Source of the DNA: Diplodia intermedia
Lineage: Eukaryota; Ascomycota; Dothideomycetes; Botryosphaeriales; Botryosphaeriaceae
Assembly (NCBI GenBank): GCA_021495925.1
Contig: JAKEKT010000014.1
Coordinates: forward strand, 434,001 to 498,000
Length of the DNA stretch: 64,000 bases
Reading direction: 5' to 3'
Positions 35,781-46,939 of the stretch are shown here, in pieces; position 1 is the stretch's first letter, and every line of letters starts with the position of its first letter. A program made the translations under genes and the position numbers. Below the pieces are notes generated by a model, which saw nothing but the letters and a program-made list of their open reading frames with translations, had not been told where the DNA came from and did not search any database.

Positions 35781-36267
35781 ATGCCAACAAATAATAAAGG
35801 CCACGGCATATCCGGCCTCCTCGCGGATTCCGGCCCATGCAACCTCTGGTACCAACACGACGCGCCCTTCATCCTCGCCCTCCAAGGCTACATCGTCGTC
35901 GCGCTCGACTACGCCGGCCTAAGCATCGGCAGCAGCATCACAACCGCCACCAACGTGTCCATCCCCGACATCAAGCACCCCTGGCTCGCCGGCCCCGCGC
36001 AGGCCGACGACATACTCTACGCTGTCTCCGCGCTCTCTTCTTCCTTCGTCGTCATGGGGCACGGCCAAGGCGGGACCCATTCATCCCACGGCGAACGAGG
36101 CATGGAAAGCCAGATCCATGGACAATGCATACGAAATCTCCAGCTCGAGCCTCGACCGGTCCAAGGCCGTCGGCCCCGGTGGAGAGCAGATCCTCATCGG
36201 GAAAAGATGGTTTGGGCGTCTCGTGTTCTCGGGTAGAAGCTGGATGAGAGGGATCCAGGTCGAGTAA
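35781..36267 (+). pseudogene. Decayed alpha/beta-hydrolase (secretory-lipase-like) fragment
   Basis: The frame from 35781 reads NLWYQHDAPFILALQGY, IVVALDYAGLSIGSS and FVVMGHGQGG, the order of motifs around the oxyanion and nucleophile regions of secreted fungal lipases. The nucleophile elbow is GHGQGG instead of GHSQGG, so the catalytic serine is replaced by glycine. Directly after it, family resemblance stops in this frame, and another frame carries a coherent stretch (about 36078-36267). The whole is about 110 residues of a protein normally over 350 long. It lies 115 bp behind the Ppo gene. I call it non-functional. Confidence 0.65.
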
Positions 36268-36844
36268 CCAGGCGTGGATCGATAAAGACGATATGGCATG
36301 ATGGCGAAGTGTGTTGAAGCTTGGACCGGGGATCCCGGCAAGGCCGTATTTTTAGCGTTGTCTAGACGGCATTTCGATCGACACACGCCATTTCCTCTTT
36401 CCCTTCCCGTACGGCCCCGATCGGGCCTTAGTCAAATCGCCTACAAGGGTGTAACATCCAACACCACAGAAAATGGCCCCCACCGCCCCCAACCCCGCGT
36501 GCACAGGGATGCAGTTACACACACGGCCGTTTGCCGTAAAGTGGGAAATGCAAAACACGTCAGCCGGCATTCCAGCTGGCGAATCCCGGCCACAGAGCAT
36601 CACGGCAGCGATCGAGCTCCAGCATCATCGAGCTTGAGCCTTGCTTGGCCCTCTCGGCGCCTCCGACGACTGGCAGGCTTTCGCGCGGAGTCTAAAAATG
36701 AGTGGGGGGTGCCGGTTTTCCGCCCATATTCTCACCACATCATCATCAACCCAGACTCTCTTGCTGCTTCCAAGCGCAGCGACCTCGCCCGGACGGATCA
36801 TCTGAGCGGATGCGAGACAACGATCGGTCCCACGCCACCCCGTC
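36268..36844. other. Upstream region of the lectin-like membrane protein gene
   Basis: No supported gene. GC-rich, with short open frames only. Confidence 0.5.
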
Positions 36845-38396
36845 ATGCCCTCCCCGCCCGGAACCCCCCCGCTACCTCATAGCACGCTCGAAGTCGACGT
36901 GGACGCCCAGCGCGAAAACGAACGTCGGGCCCAGCTCCATCACAGCAACAGCGCGCTGCTCCCCGAGGTGTACGCGCCGTCTGAGGATAAGGCCGCCAGT
37001 GCGCCGCAGGTTGCGTTCGATGGAACGCTGCCGATCCCCAAATACCCCGACGAGAGCGCGCCGCAGGTCATCGACACCGAGACGTTGCCGGAGGCCGTGC
37101 CCGAGGCGGCGCCAAAGAAGATAACGCAGTCGCGGCGGATATGCGGACTGAGGAGGCGCAGTTTCTGGATCCTCGTCGCCGTTGGAGCGGCGGCAATCGT
37201 TGCGATTGCGGTGGGAGTGGGAGTCGGCGTCTCTCAATCCACTTCCGGGTCCGGCAGCTCGTCGGGGGACATGACTTTCCTCTCGACCTCGAGTCTCGCG
37301 GCCGTCAACTTTACGTTGAACGGTGTGGATTTCAATTGTGTTTACTATCAGTTGGGCTCGGGGGAGATTTACCAGTCCGTCTGGAACTCGACCTCTCAGG
37401 TTTGGGCTGTCTATCCCGTTGTGCCCGACGGAGCCGGCGTTTTGCAAAACACACCCATCTCCGCGGACCTCCAGCGGAGGAGTGAAAATGTATGTGGTTT
37501 CGTCGGCGGCCGTTGCGCAATCTGCTAACAGTCGATCAAGGTACACAGACACCACGTCTTCTACTACGACGCGGACAAAGTGCTTCGCGCAAAGGCAGCC
37601 GACACGCCCTACACGGACACCTGGGACGACAACAACGGCTTCTACGGGAAGAACTACGGCGGAGACGGCTATTCGCTTGCCTCGTACTCAAAAGAGTGCG
37701 AGACGTGCCTCGCCGCCAACGCCGTCATCTACTACGACGGACACATGCAGTACGCGACGCCGAAGAGGGACGGCAGCGACCAGACAGCCTGGAGCCAGAA
37801 CCCGTTGCCGGCCGACCTGCCCACGCCCGCAGACGGCACGCGCTTCGCACTGAAGCCTCTGTACAACGGAACCGCCGGAGGAGGCAAATTCCTCGTCATG
37901 TTCATGACGACCAACGGCAAGAAGCTGGCGAAGCTGCTGTACAACGGGTCAAAGGACGTGTGGGAGAGCGGTAGGACCCTCGCGCGCGTCGTCCCACTGC
38001 CGAACATCGGACTGACACGACGTGACAGAGACGCTGGACGTCAGTCTGGCCGCGGACTCGGCCATTGCGGCGTTCACCGCCGGCACGTTTGTCAACGGCA
38101 GCGATCCCGCGTCCAACTACACGATGCAGGTGCTCAACACGCACCCCGACGAGTCCGACGGAGGCGTGACGCTCTCCTCGTACTCGTCCGGCTCCGCCGC
38201 GTGGAACACTTCGCTGCTGGATTCGGGCTTCGAAAACGTCCTGAATGGCTCCGGGCTGGCTGCGAATCAGGCGGGGAGGGTGTACGGCACGGTCCTGTCC
38301 GACGCGGGAAGCCCCCAGCTGATGGAATGGGCGTGGGACGTGGGAAACGGCACTTATACGCTGACAGGAGCGGTGAACACAAACGCCACGATATAG
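36845..38396 (+). CDS. Type II membrane protein with fucose-specific-lectin-like propeller
   Basis: Exons 36845-37489, 37541-37970 and 38029-38396 give 480 aa. The first 100 residues are a Pro/Glu-rich cytosolic segment ending in basic residues (RRICGLRRR). One membrane segment (FWILVAVGAAAIVAIAVGVGVGV) follows, then a Ser/Gly linker and an outer domain. That domain has repeated beta-blade-like units such as IYQSVWNSTSQVW, HHVFYYDADKVLR and MEWAWDVGNGTYTLTG, with several N-glycosylation sequons. The pattern resembles fungal fucose-specific-lectin domains, which form six-bladed propellers binding L-fucose, anchored by a single helix, a layout common in Dothideomycetes. Lectin activity is inferred from resemblance only. 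There is no signal peptide and no C-terminal anchor. Both introns are canonical and 51-58 nt. Confidence 0.72.
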
Positions 38397-38530
38397 CAAG
38401 GGGACTTACGTGGGACGTGGAGAAATATTACATTGTTGCTTGCATTTCTATTTCCATCCGCCGAGCGGGACAACTTAACAATTAGGTAAATACTTAATGC
38501 TGTTGCTCAAGAAGGATCAGTGTAATTTTT

Positions 38531-39378
38531 TCAACCGCGCAGGAGCTCAACCAGCACAGCCTCGGACGCCCTGACCACGACATTCCGCTTCGGCTTCCCA
38601 CCCTCGACGCCGATGGTCACGGGCGCCTCGCCATCGGCATACTCGGTCCCGTTGTTCTCGGCCGTCCAGCGCTTGCCGGCCCACGTGATGCTGCTGTTGG
38701 CCGCCGCGCCGCCCGGCGCCGTCAGCCGCGAGACGCGCACACTCGCGACATCGTCGCCGAGCGCGGTCAGCGAGATATCTTTCTCAGGCCTGGTGCCGTT
38801 GTTCGCCGCTTCGCCCTCGTTCCAGACGTTCAGGTTCAGCACCGCGACCTTGGACAGCCTGCCGCCGTTGTACCCGGCGTACCCAACAACATTCGGGTGG
38901 TCGTCCATATCCAACTCCCGCACCTGCAGGTTTCCTCCGTCCTCGTCGCCGGCGCCGACGAACGCGGCGCCCGCCACCAGCCCGTAGTAGTTGCCGTGCA
39001 CGGCGACGGGGTGGCCCGGGTTGGCGACGGGCTGCCAGGCGGACATGCGGAAGTTTGTGCCCAGCTGCATCGACGCGCGTGAGATTCCGAGCGCCATGCC
39101 GTGCAGCGCGAAGTCGAGCGCCCACAGCGCGCCGCCGAGCGTGCCGTACAGCGCCGGGTTGGGCTCGCCCGCGCCCGCGTCGATGGCCGCCCCGACCTCG
39201 CCGAGCACGAAGGGCGCGTCGTGCGCGGCCGCCGTGGCCATGTTGGCGGCGAATTTGGAGCGGATCTCGGCGACCGTGCCGCTGTGGTTGAGGAGGTCGC
39301 GTTGGAGGGTGCCGGTCGCTTGGGCTTGGTAGCTGGAGGAACTCGTTAGCACACGTTTCTCACACAGCAGGGTGGAGT

Positions 39379-39412
<34 letters not shown>

Positions 39413-40319
39413 CGAGACGTACTAGTGCTGCGAGATCGTCTTGACGTATCCACCGTCATCCAGCTCATCCCAGATCCCGGACCTGCGAAACCGATCAAGT
39501 CAGCAAACACAAAATCACGAGACGAGAGGAAGCCCGTGTGTCAAAAACTCACAATGCCCACTGCGTCTGATTCTTGACATTCGACGCCAGCGTCAGCGCC
39601 TGGAACCAATCCTTGGCCCCGCTCTTCGCCAGCGCGGGCACGCCGGCCGTCAGGTTCGCCGCGTACGCGACCCACTCGTCCGCGTAGTCCGACGGCCCCC
39701 AGCCGGAAGGCCGGTCCGTCTCGTCGCCGCAGCCCGCGGTGGGGTAGTAGTTGGGCTCGTTCCCGATCTCGAACCCGTCCAGCCGGTCCCCCAGCGCGTC
39801 GCCATCCGCAAGCAAGGCGTCGACGCACGCCTTCGCCAGCGCGACGCCGTTGGTGACGTTCTTGCGCGCGAGCGGGATCTGCACCGTGTACCGCGTGTCC
39901 AGCGTGGGGGCCAGGTCCCGGAAGGCGGCCAGCCACGGCGCGCCGATGTCCAGGGCCGTGTGCAGCGCGCAGGAGGTGTCGCCGGTCGCGCGGACGGCGG
40001 TGGTGGTGAGCGACTCGTTGTAGAAGGCGTTGTCCATCGACGTGCCGCCGACGCGGATGTGGATGGGTGCGCCGCCGGTGCGCGCGGATATCTGCGAGAA
40101 GAGGAAGTTGGACAGCGCGTTGGCGTAGTCCGGGAAGCTCTTCATCTCGATGCCGAACCCGATGTAGCCCTTGTCGACGGCCGTGGCGTCGCCCGCCGCG
40201 ACCGGCGGGCTCCAGTGCACCGTCGAGGAGGCGTCGTCCGACGAGGATGATGTGTTTTGCGCCGCTGCGGCTGTCGCGGCGGCGGCGCAGAGGATGGCGA
40301 GTTCGTTGATGGACTTCAT
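38531..40319 (-). CDS. Secreted GH79 family beta-glucuronidase
   Basis: Exons 40319-39553, 39482-39423 and 39332-38531 join to 542 aa. The ATG at 40319 opens a signal peptide (INELAILCAAAATAAAAQ); another in-frame ATG lies 12 codons upstream. The catalytic TIM barrel shows IRVGGTSMDNAFY, DGFEIGNEPNYY with the acid/base Glu in NEP, and FVLGEVGAA with the nucleophile Glu. A C-terminal beta-sandwich (VVGYAGYNGGRLSKVAVLNLN) is typical of fungal GH79. Family members cleave terminal beta-glucuronic or 4-O-methyl-glucuronic acid, for example from arabinogalactan. The middle exon of 60 nt is supported by the conserved GIWDELDDGGYVKTISQHY segment. Intron 2 contains a GA microsatellite. The gene is convergent with the lectin-like gene, with a 134-bp gap. 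Confidence 0.9.
39379..39412. repeat. GA/TC microsatellite inside GH79 intron 2
   Basis: An almost perfect GA dinucleotide run on the plus strand gives a CT-rich tract close to the 5' end of the intron on the coding strand. Confidence 0.95.
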
Positions 40320-42332
40320 GGTGTGCTTGGTGGTTTCTTTGCTGGGGCTCAACATCCATGGTGCTATATATGCCTGGCTCTCGTGTTCTAATTCTGAAAA
40401 GAGATGGCAGTGTTCGCTTGCTCAGCCACGGATCCGCTTCAGGCACACTGCCGCGCAGGGGATCGGCGGTGTTGGATGCATCTGTGCTGCCACGCCTACA
40501 TGCGTGAAAACGGCTAGCTCCTGGCCCTATCAGCCCTACTTACTGCAATAGGTGCATAGCCCCTTGCGGATCTTCCGCCCCGTGACGTCATCTCACTATT
40601 CCACCCCCGTCGTCGATCCTTTGCTACCGCTGTGTCAGCAATACTGTGCCAATAAGGGCTTGAAGGAATGAACATCTGCGACCTTCAGCCCTGTCGCCCC
40701 CATTCACACCGGGAGTTTGCCTCATAATGTGTGTAGGGCTGTGCTGCTGCTGCGCGTGGCGTTGGCGTGTTTCTTGGACCCCACAATCCGGGAAAAGTGT
40801 CGCCATGCCAGTGACAGACTTGCAGTGTAAGCTTGCCTCATGTGACAATTGAGATGCATTCATGCAATGATGGGACGCCTTTTGTAGGTTTTTCGTCAGC
40901 ATATCAAGATCAAGTGGACCCCGGAGTGGCTCAGTGTGTGCCTGAACTCACACGCAACCCCCATTGGAGCCGAACTCCAGGTACCAACACCTACCAACAA
41001 CTTGAAAGCTCCCTTAATACCATTTTCATAAATGCGAGAATCTCTCGGTCTTTCTCCCAATGCCACTAACGGCTGATGAATCCAGTCAGCTATCGTACCA
41101 AGGGAACAAGACATTGACCTGAACTTGCTGACGGGCCACGAAAAGGCCAGGTTTGGCAGACACAGAGCATTGTCTCAAAGTAATCTCCGGGGCTGTTCCT
41201 TTCGCCGGACCTTGCGGCGCCAGTACACACCAACTGGAAGAGGACAAAGGACAACAAAATCCGATATCGCATCATCGGAGCCGGGGCTGTTTGTACACCT
41301 ACCTTCCTGCAGGTTAAATCCTTTGCCACTCCGCCTACCGCTTTCATCACACAGTAAGCGGTGATGAGGCGGTGCCAGAGGAACCTCATAAGGAGAATAC
41401 GCGCACGACAGGTTCGTTCTATCCTACCCGCACAGCCTGTCCGCAACATGATTGACGTATTTCGGCTTACGATAATCTTCTTTACTCAAGCTGTACTAAT
41501 TTAAAGACATCTCCAGAGTTGTACGCCCATAACGCGCGGCACGGCCGACTGCGGACCGCCACCGCCGTTATTGGTTGGTATCACGGTCAGGGTACCACGC
41601 GTAGCCGCGCCCGCCTGATATGCCAAGCACGCCGTTGCGAGTATCTGTATCCATGCTGATGGAAGATTCGCGCGGGTCAAATGGTACCGAGCCCTTGGCC
41701 GTTTGCATGACGCCGCAATTGATGGGGTACCAGCTCCTGGTGCAGCCGAGGTTGAGGGTTCCGCCAGGCTAATCACCACCTCAGGACACTAGTACCCTGA
41801 AGTTGCTGACTTCGCAGGAGCTATCCCTACCTCTTGCACGATCATTTCAAGTATCACGTTTGCATTTCGTGGGCCAGATTGAGTGGAGGTCCTTCCACTC
41901 AGTGATATGCTCCGACCTACGGAAGAAACCAAGGAGCGGCCACTGGAACCGAGGCGTCGTGCGACAACTGATCTTCCGTATCTCAGTATCCCCCGTCCAT
42001 TGACTGTGCTCAATACTCGAGAGCTTCGGCACCAATATACTATCCTCAATTCTCGGGAGGTCAGAGAGGATGGGCATCGCACATTGTTGAATCGCCGGGT
42101 AACTGCGGCGTGCGGGAGTTTTAATTGGCCCAACGGACACTGATTCCATGTTACCAGCTCTGGCGAGTGGTGACAGCCTTGTGGCGAGGATTTCTTAACG
42201 ACCTATAAGATATCTCGGAAATGTAGCCCTTAGAATTTATAATTATATTGTTCGACTTGAAATTCACTGCTATCATGTCCATCATTAATTATCGCCATGT
42301 TCGATGCTTCTGCCGTCCCACGTGCTAATGTT
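40320..42332. other. About 2 kb without a supported gene
   Basis: It contains the GH79 promoter side and then DNA with several short open frames lacking family features. It may contain older relics, but I could not recognise any. Confidence 0.45.
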
Positions 42333-42912
42333 TTAACTTTCAAGGTCCCTTGGTACCCCAGTAAATGGCGCCAACGAAGCTCGAGCCTTTCCCCGCACGT
42401 ATTCAGCTATATCGACGCGCGCGGGTATGGAGACAATGCCAAGTTTAATGAGCGGTTGCGGGTAGAATCTGGCAAAGAAGTTGCCGTACTGGCAGCGCGT
42501 GCGGTGGTAGAAGGTCTTATGCAACAGAAACTTGCCGTAGAAGTTCAGCCGCATGAGTCTGATGTCGTCAAGCTGGAAGCGCGCCGAGATGACGTCGTCG
42601 CTGATCGTCAGGACTTGGGTTCACAGTTTACCAAGTCCGGAACGAGCGCCAGAGACTTGTCGGACTCGTACCAGATTAAGTGCGCGTACGAGCTGAAGAA
42701 GCCATGGCACTTTGGCCAAGATCATCGCTTCGCTATGAGTCCCGAGCGGCTGGTTCCGCCTGGGCAGATAGTCTTGCTAGAAGAGCCGCTACAGCAGGTA
42801 GCGTGGCAGTGGCTTAACGTGGACTTTGTTGTAGAGCCAGATCAGGTGCAGCTTGGGCTCTTCGGTGACGACGATATAAATAAAGGGATAAACCCCTTTG
42901 CCTGGCTGCGAT
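42333..42912 (-). pseudogene. Relic of an uncharacterised fungal membrane-protein family (DUF6601-like)
   Basis: Read from 42912 downward, the minus strand encodes GVYPFIYIVVTEEPKLHL, then WLYNKVHVKPLPRYLL, followed by in-frame stops. A shifted frame then gives SSYAHLIWYESD, and a further frame (42554-42333) gives MRLNFYGKFLLHKTFYHR. The order of these pieces matches a fungal family that I believe is named DUF6601, of unknown function, with C-terminal membrane segments. At least two stops and two frame changes separate the blocks, so the gene is dead. Confidence 0.55.
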
Positions 42913-43231
42913 AAATGAAATAATACAAAGTCACATTATCTAGTTAAACAGCCCCCTCAAATGCCCTTTACTTAATGTTTGCTAAAACGATCTAACGTAG
43001 TCTACCGCACCGCGTAGGATCTGCATGCAACTGCGCCACGCCTAGAGCCTACGACCCGGGCTTCACCTCAAAGCTAAATCCTAACCAACTTTGCTGCCTT
43101 GGCGTAGTCGAGCGTGGATGAAGCTGAAAATCGGGCGGCAACGTGGAAAATAGGCGATACCGACTCCCAGTTAAATACCGATGCACTGCCATTTTCCGTC
43201 AGACCTTTTACTTCACATTATCTTGTCGGCC

Positions 43232-44656
43232 ATGGCTCTTACCATCTACCGGACTATAGCTGCGTCAAAAGAAAGCCTAGCCACATCGAAACTAAGCCCA
43301 GGAAAGAGACGAGTGTTTCGGGCTGAAGAAATACCCCTCGAGTGGAACAAGCAGGTCCTTGCTGATCGGCTCCAGGATCACTATCCAGGTCACAAGCTCC
43401 GCGTCGACTCTTTCTACATAGACTTCACTGGAGAATCATACACTTCTCTGGTTACTTTTCTTGCCCCTATCCCATATTCACTACCGCCTGACGACGAACC
43501 CGACCGTCGTGATTGGGTCGAGATCGGCGACGTTCAAATCGCTCTCGGTAATCCCCGTGGACTGACAACTCTCTTCGAGCCCGGTGATGGACGGTCACCC
43601 AAAGTTGAGTAAGTATGCTGACCCGCTTTTACCGGCTTGGCTGACGATACCTAGCGTCATTTTCATTCACGGACTCTGTGGTCACCCGATTGGATCGTGG
43701 ATGGCGGCCAACGGCAGGTTTTGGCCGCGTGACTTTCTCGGAAACGACCTGGAAGGTGCTCGAGTCTTGTCGTTCGGCTACGAAGCAAGCCTCAAGATGG
43801 ACAGCTCTACCTCGCAGCTCTCAGATTTCGGACGACAGCTTCTTGAGCAGCTTCCCGACTTTCGCCCTACTGCTGAGGTATGTCTGTGCCATTAAGCCGA
43901 TGTTGTACTTATGCGGTGAAAAGGATCAAGAACGCCCGTTGTTCTTCGTCGGCCATAGCTATGGCGGCACCATTATAAGCTATGTATGTTATCACCACTA
44001 TTAGCGAGTTGTACTAACCTGCTCAGATTCTCCATGAATTGTCTTCTAAGAAAGATAGTAAACCATCTGATGGTGAGCTTCTAAGAGCTATTCGATGCGT
44101 TGCCTTTTTCGGCACTCCTCATTCAGGGATGAACGTCGAACCACTCGAGAGTCTCGCTTCGTGGCGCCACCATGAGAGCATGACAAGAACTCTGAATGAT
44201 CTGAAGCCCAATTCAGAGCTCCTCAAAATCCTCCTTGACTGCTTGCGTCGTCTTTCCGACACCACGGAAATGCGCGTCATCTCGTGTGTGGAACAGAAGC
44301 TCACTCGCGCACCGGTATACCCTTTGCGCATGGATCATTCTAGACAATGCAGCAGGAGCTGACTTTGATCAGTCAATCGATGGCAAGCCAGGGAAGCTCT
44401 ATCAACCGGTCAACCGGGATCAAGCGCTCACCTACGCTCGAACGGAAGGCGACGCCATTGCCATTCAGGCAGACCATCGGGAAATGATCAAGTTCGACCG
44501 CAAAACCGACCAAGGCTATCGGCAAGTGCTTCGACAGCTGAAGCAAGCTTTGGATGATTGCAGGTCAGTCAACGCCCCTATGGAAACACTACAAGAATCT
44601 TGGACTGACTCAATAGCAGCAGAAAGTCTTCCGAGTCTTATGAAAGGCCGTTCTAG
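43232..44656 (+). CDS. SERAC1-like alpha/beta-hydrolase domain protein, probably the surviving head of a STAND/ankyrin protein
   Basis: Exons 43232-43608, 43655-43877, 43924-43983, 44027-44314, 44373-44563 and 44617-44656 give 392 aa. The first 125 residues are a fungus-specific leader. Then come the hydrolase motifs: VIFIHGLCGHP (oxyanion loop), FVGHSYGGT with the nucleophile Ser near residue 212, VAFFGTPHSG, and IQADHREMIKFD with the final His. Such SERAC1/DUF676-like hydrolases commonly form the N-terminal effector part of fungal NACHT or ankyrin proteins, where they are thought to act after recognition. Here the frame stops at 44656 soon after the domain, and decayed ankyrin sequence follows. 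The triad residues are intact, so the short protein could still work as a lipase or esterase. The last two splice sites are the least certain. Confidence 0.7.
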
Positions 44657-45927
44657 CCGCAGAAGCACTTTGGCATCTCAGTCTGATCCAGTACCTGGCC
44701 ATCTCAGCACCGGATGCTCTTGAACACAGTCGCCTTGAACACTCTGGCTGGCAGGACGACCGAATTTGCTTGGAACAAAGTTTCGACGGACCCGTCGAGC
44801 ATTGCTACGAGCATCGGCGATTGCGAAATGCGGCATACGAGCTCTCCCTTCGGCCACAGGCCACCGGAGCTGCCCATGCAATACCGTGGTCACTCCCAAG
44901 CTGGAGCAGCAACCTTTTCACCGCCGCCGCAGCCACAACTCAATAGTCCAGTCTCCGTTGCAGCACAGCACATCGTCGAAAACATCCTCTGCCGCTCCAA
45001 CGAGGCCGAAAAGGATGGCATCAGACAAGCCCGATTCTTGCAGGCATCCCCTTGCCACAACAAATCGAGTTCAGCGGCACGCTTGCCCCGGGCCACGGCC
45101 AATGGCCAGAGGTGTACGCCGAAGAAACGAGCCAGCTCCGTGTATCAGCACAGAAGAATTCGGCAGAGCCTCTCGTCATGCCCTCGGACTGTCCTTTCAC
45201 ACATGAAGAACTTTGACCGCAAAATATCCATGTAGTGGACGGACGGCGGCGGAGAGAAGGAAATATCGAAATCGTGCGGCGGCTGATGCCCTCAAGCGGT
45301 ATGACGGACCTCGAATCCAGGGATACAGGCGGGCGAGCGGATGCCCCTAGCGCTTGCGGGGTGTAGTGGTAGTCTGGAGATAATGAGGCTGTTGCTTGCA
45401 AACGGCGAGGTCAACCTCGAGCCCAAGGACGCAGACGGCCGCACTAGGTTTAAGTTCTCTTACTGCTTTCAGCAGTAGCGTTGAGGCCTTACAAATCCAA
45501 ATATGTAGAAGGCCAAATGGCATTTGCTTTGACTGCTCTGAACGGAGGCGTCGAAGCAGTGCGATTGCTTGTCAATTGCAATGTCAAAGCCCAAGATGAC
45601 AAGTGCCGTACACCGCTCTCGCTGGCTGCGCAGACTGGCGTTGTGGGCGTCGTAGAGCTCTTGCTCCGAGCTAGCGCTAATCCCAAGTTAAGCGACAGTG
45701 TTTCTTTTGCAGCAAACGAAGGGCATTGCGGTATGTGCGAACTCCTGATCGAGGTATCCCGGGCCGACAAGTGTTCAAAGGACATCCATGGAGCCAGTCG
45801 ACTTGGTGATGCAGACTGGACAAGGGGAATTCTGACGGCAGGCAATCGTGGGTTTGTTTGGGAATACAATGCGGTGACCCCTCTCCTGGGTTGGGGGAGC
45901 AAGTTCGTTGAGCTTTTCAGGGTCTGA
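44657..45927 (+). pseudogene. Decayed C-terminal region with ankyrin-repeat remnants
   Basis: From about 45320 one frame reads MPLALAGCSGSLEIMRLLL and then NGEVNLEPKDADGRT. After a frame break, the stretch 45481-45927 reads NGGVEAVRLLVNCN, TPLSLAAQTGVVGVVELLL and SFAANEGHCGMCELL, clear ankyrin repeats. The 44657-45240 part shows no intact central domain. The orientation and order (hydrolase head, then ankyrins) suggest that it was once a single gene with 43232-44656, interrupted by stops and frameshifts. Confidence 0.65.
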
Positions 45928-46808
45928 TTATCGTTCTTTTGCCTTCCTGTTTCTCCATTTTCTCGGCGCCGTTCATGTTGAAGATGAGCTTCGAAGCTTT
46001 GGCAACGTCGCTGTGTGAGTATGCCACAGTTCAATAACGGTCGTACGTTCCAGAGAAAGGATGCCGCGAGTTTACTTTGTGAGATAGATGGTATATATTA
46101 ATATGACGAGGAGATTGCACGCTTACTACCTAGCTGACGTCGGAAGAGCATCAGTGTACTTATTCTGGCCCTCAAAGAACGGCGATGGACGTCACCAGGG
46201 TAAGTAGTAAGTGTGATTGGCCGAAATATCGCACAGGATCTTGGAGCCTATCAGCGGCTTCCTGATGCATATGGACGTTTTTGGTCATGAATCTTCCCGT
46301 ACCGATCCCTGCGGCATACTTCTTAGCTTACTGTTTGAGGACCGGTGCATCGCTCTGTGTACAGGCGGTAGCACGTGCTGCATTCCAGCCTGTTTATGGG
46401 CGGGAAGAGCTGCACTGGCGCTCGCTTTCTCCGTACTTTCGCTTGTTTGCCATGCGGCAGAACTGTACTGCCAATATTCTGCGTTGCTTCGATCGATTTG
46501 ACTGGCGCTGCTACTCTCTGGATCTTGATCCTTCCGTGACCCGATATATTGCGAATAACGATGTTAGCGTGACAACCAATAGGATCTTTTTGGTCGCGCC
46601 GATGGCGAGTGGGCGCAACTGGGCATTCAGCTTTCAAAGAAAGCCACGATTCGGCAATAGTGCCATTTTAGCAGACCATGTAAGAAATGCGCACCAAGCA
46701 TAGTGCACAGTCGCCGGTTCCTGAGTTGATTGGATTGGGCAAAGCTCCAGTCAGCGCTCAGTAAGCCACTGCCTCAACCGAAAACAATCTCTATTGCAGA
46801 CTTCATTC
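45928..46808. other. Region between the ankyrin relic and the LTR element
   Basis: An open frame at 46281-46703 shows no family features and no supported splice partners. I do not call a gene. Confidence 0.45.
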
Positions 46809-46813
46809 AAAAT
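46809..46813. repeat. Target-site duplication AAAAT (left copy)
   Basis: It directly precedes the left LTR; the identical right copy is at 48670-48674. Five bp is the usual length for LTR retrotransposon integration. Confidence 0.88.
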
Positions 46814-46939
46814 TGTTGGAATATAAACAGAATAGCTTAGTCAGCGAGAAGTAGGGTATATAAGCAGGCCCCCCCGGGCCTCCCCTCCGCTTCTTAGACT
46901 AATATAATAACCTCTTACTAAACACCTTAAATTCTAATA
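46814..46939. repeat. Left LTR (126 bp)
   Basis: It starts TGTTGGAATATAAA and ends TTCTAATA, where the other LTR ends TTCCAACA, so its right end has lost C to T. It contains a TATA-like motif (GGTATATAAG) and a GC-rich block CCCCCCCGGGCCTCCC. Confidence 0.92.

Noticed and set aside
42297..42914. Plus-strand gene of 205 codons
   Set aside because: The minus strand carries recognisable blocks of a decayed membrane-protein family; the plus frame is its antisense shadow.
46281..46703. Possible 140-aa gene left of the LTR element
   Set aside because: No motif, no splice partners and equal-quality frames on the other strand.
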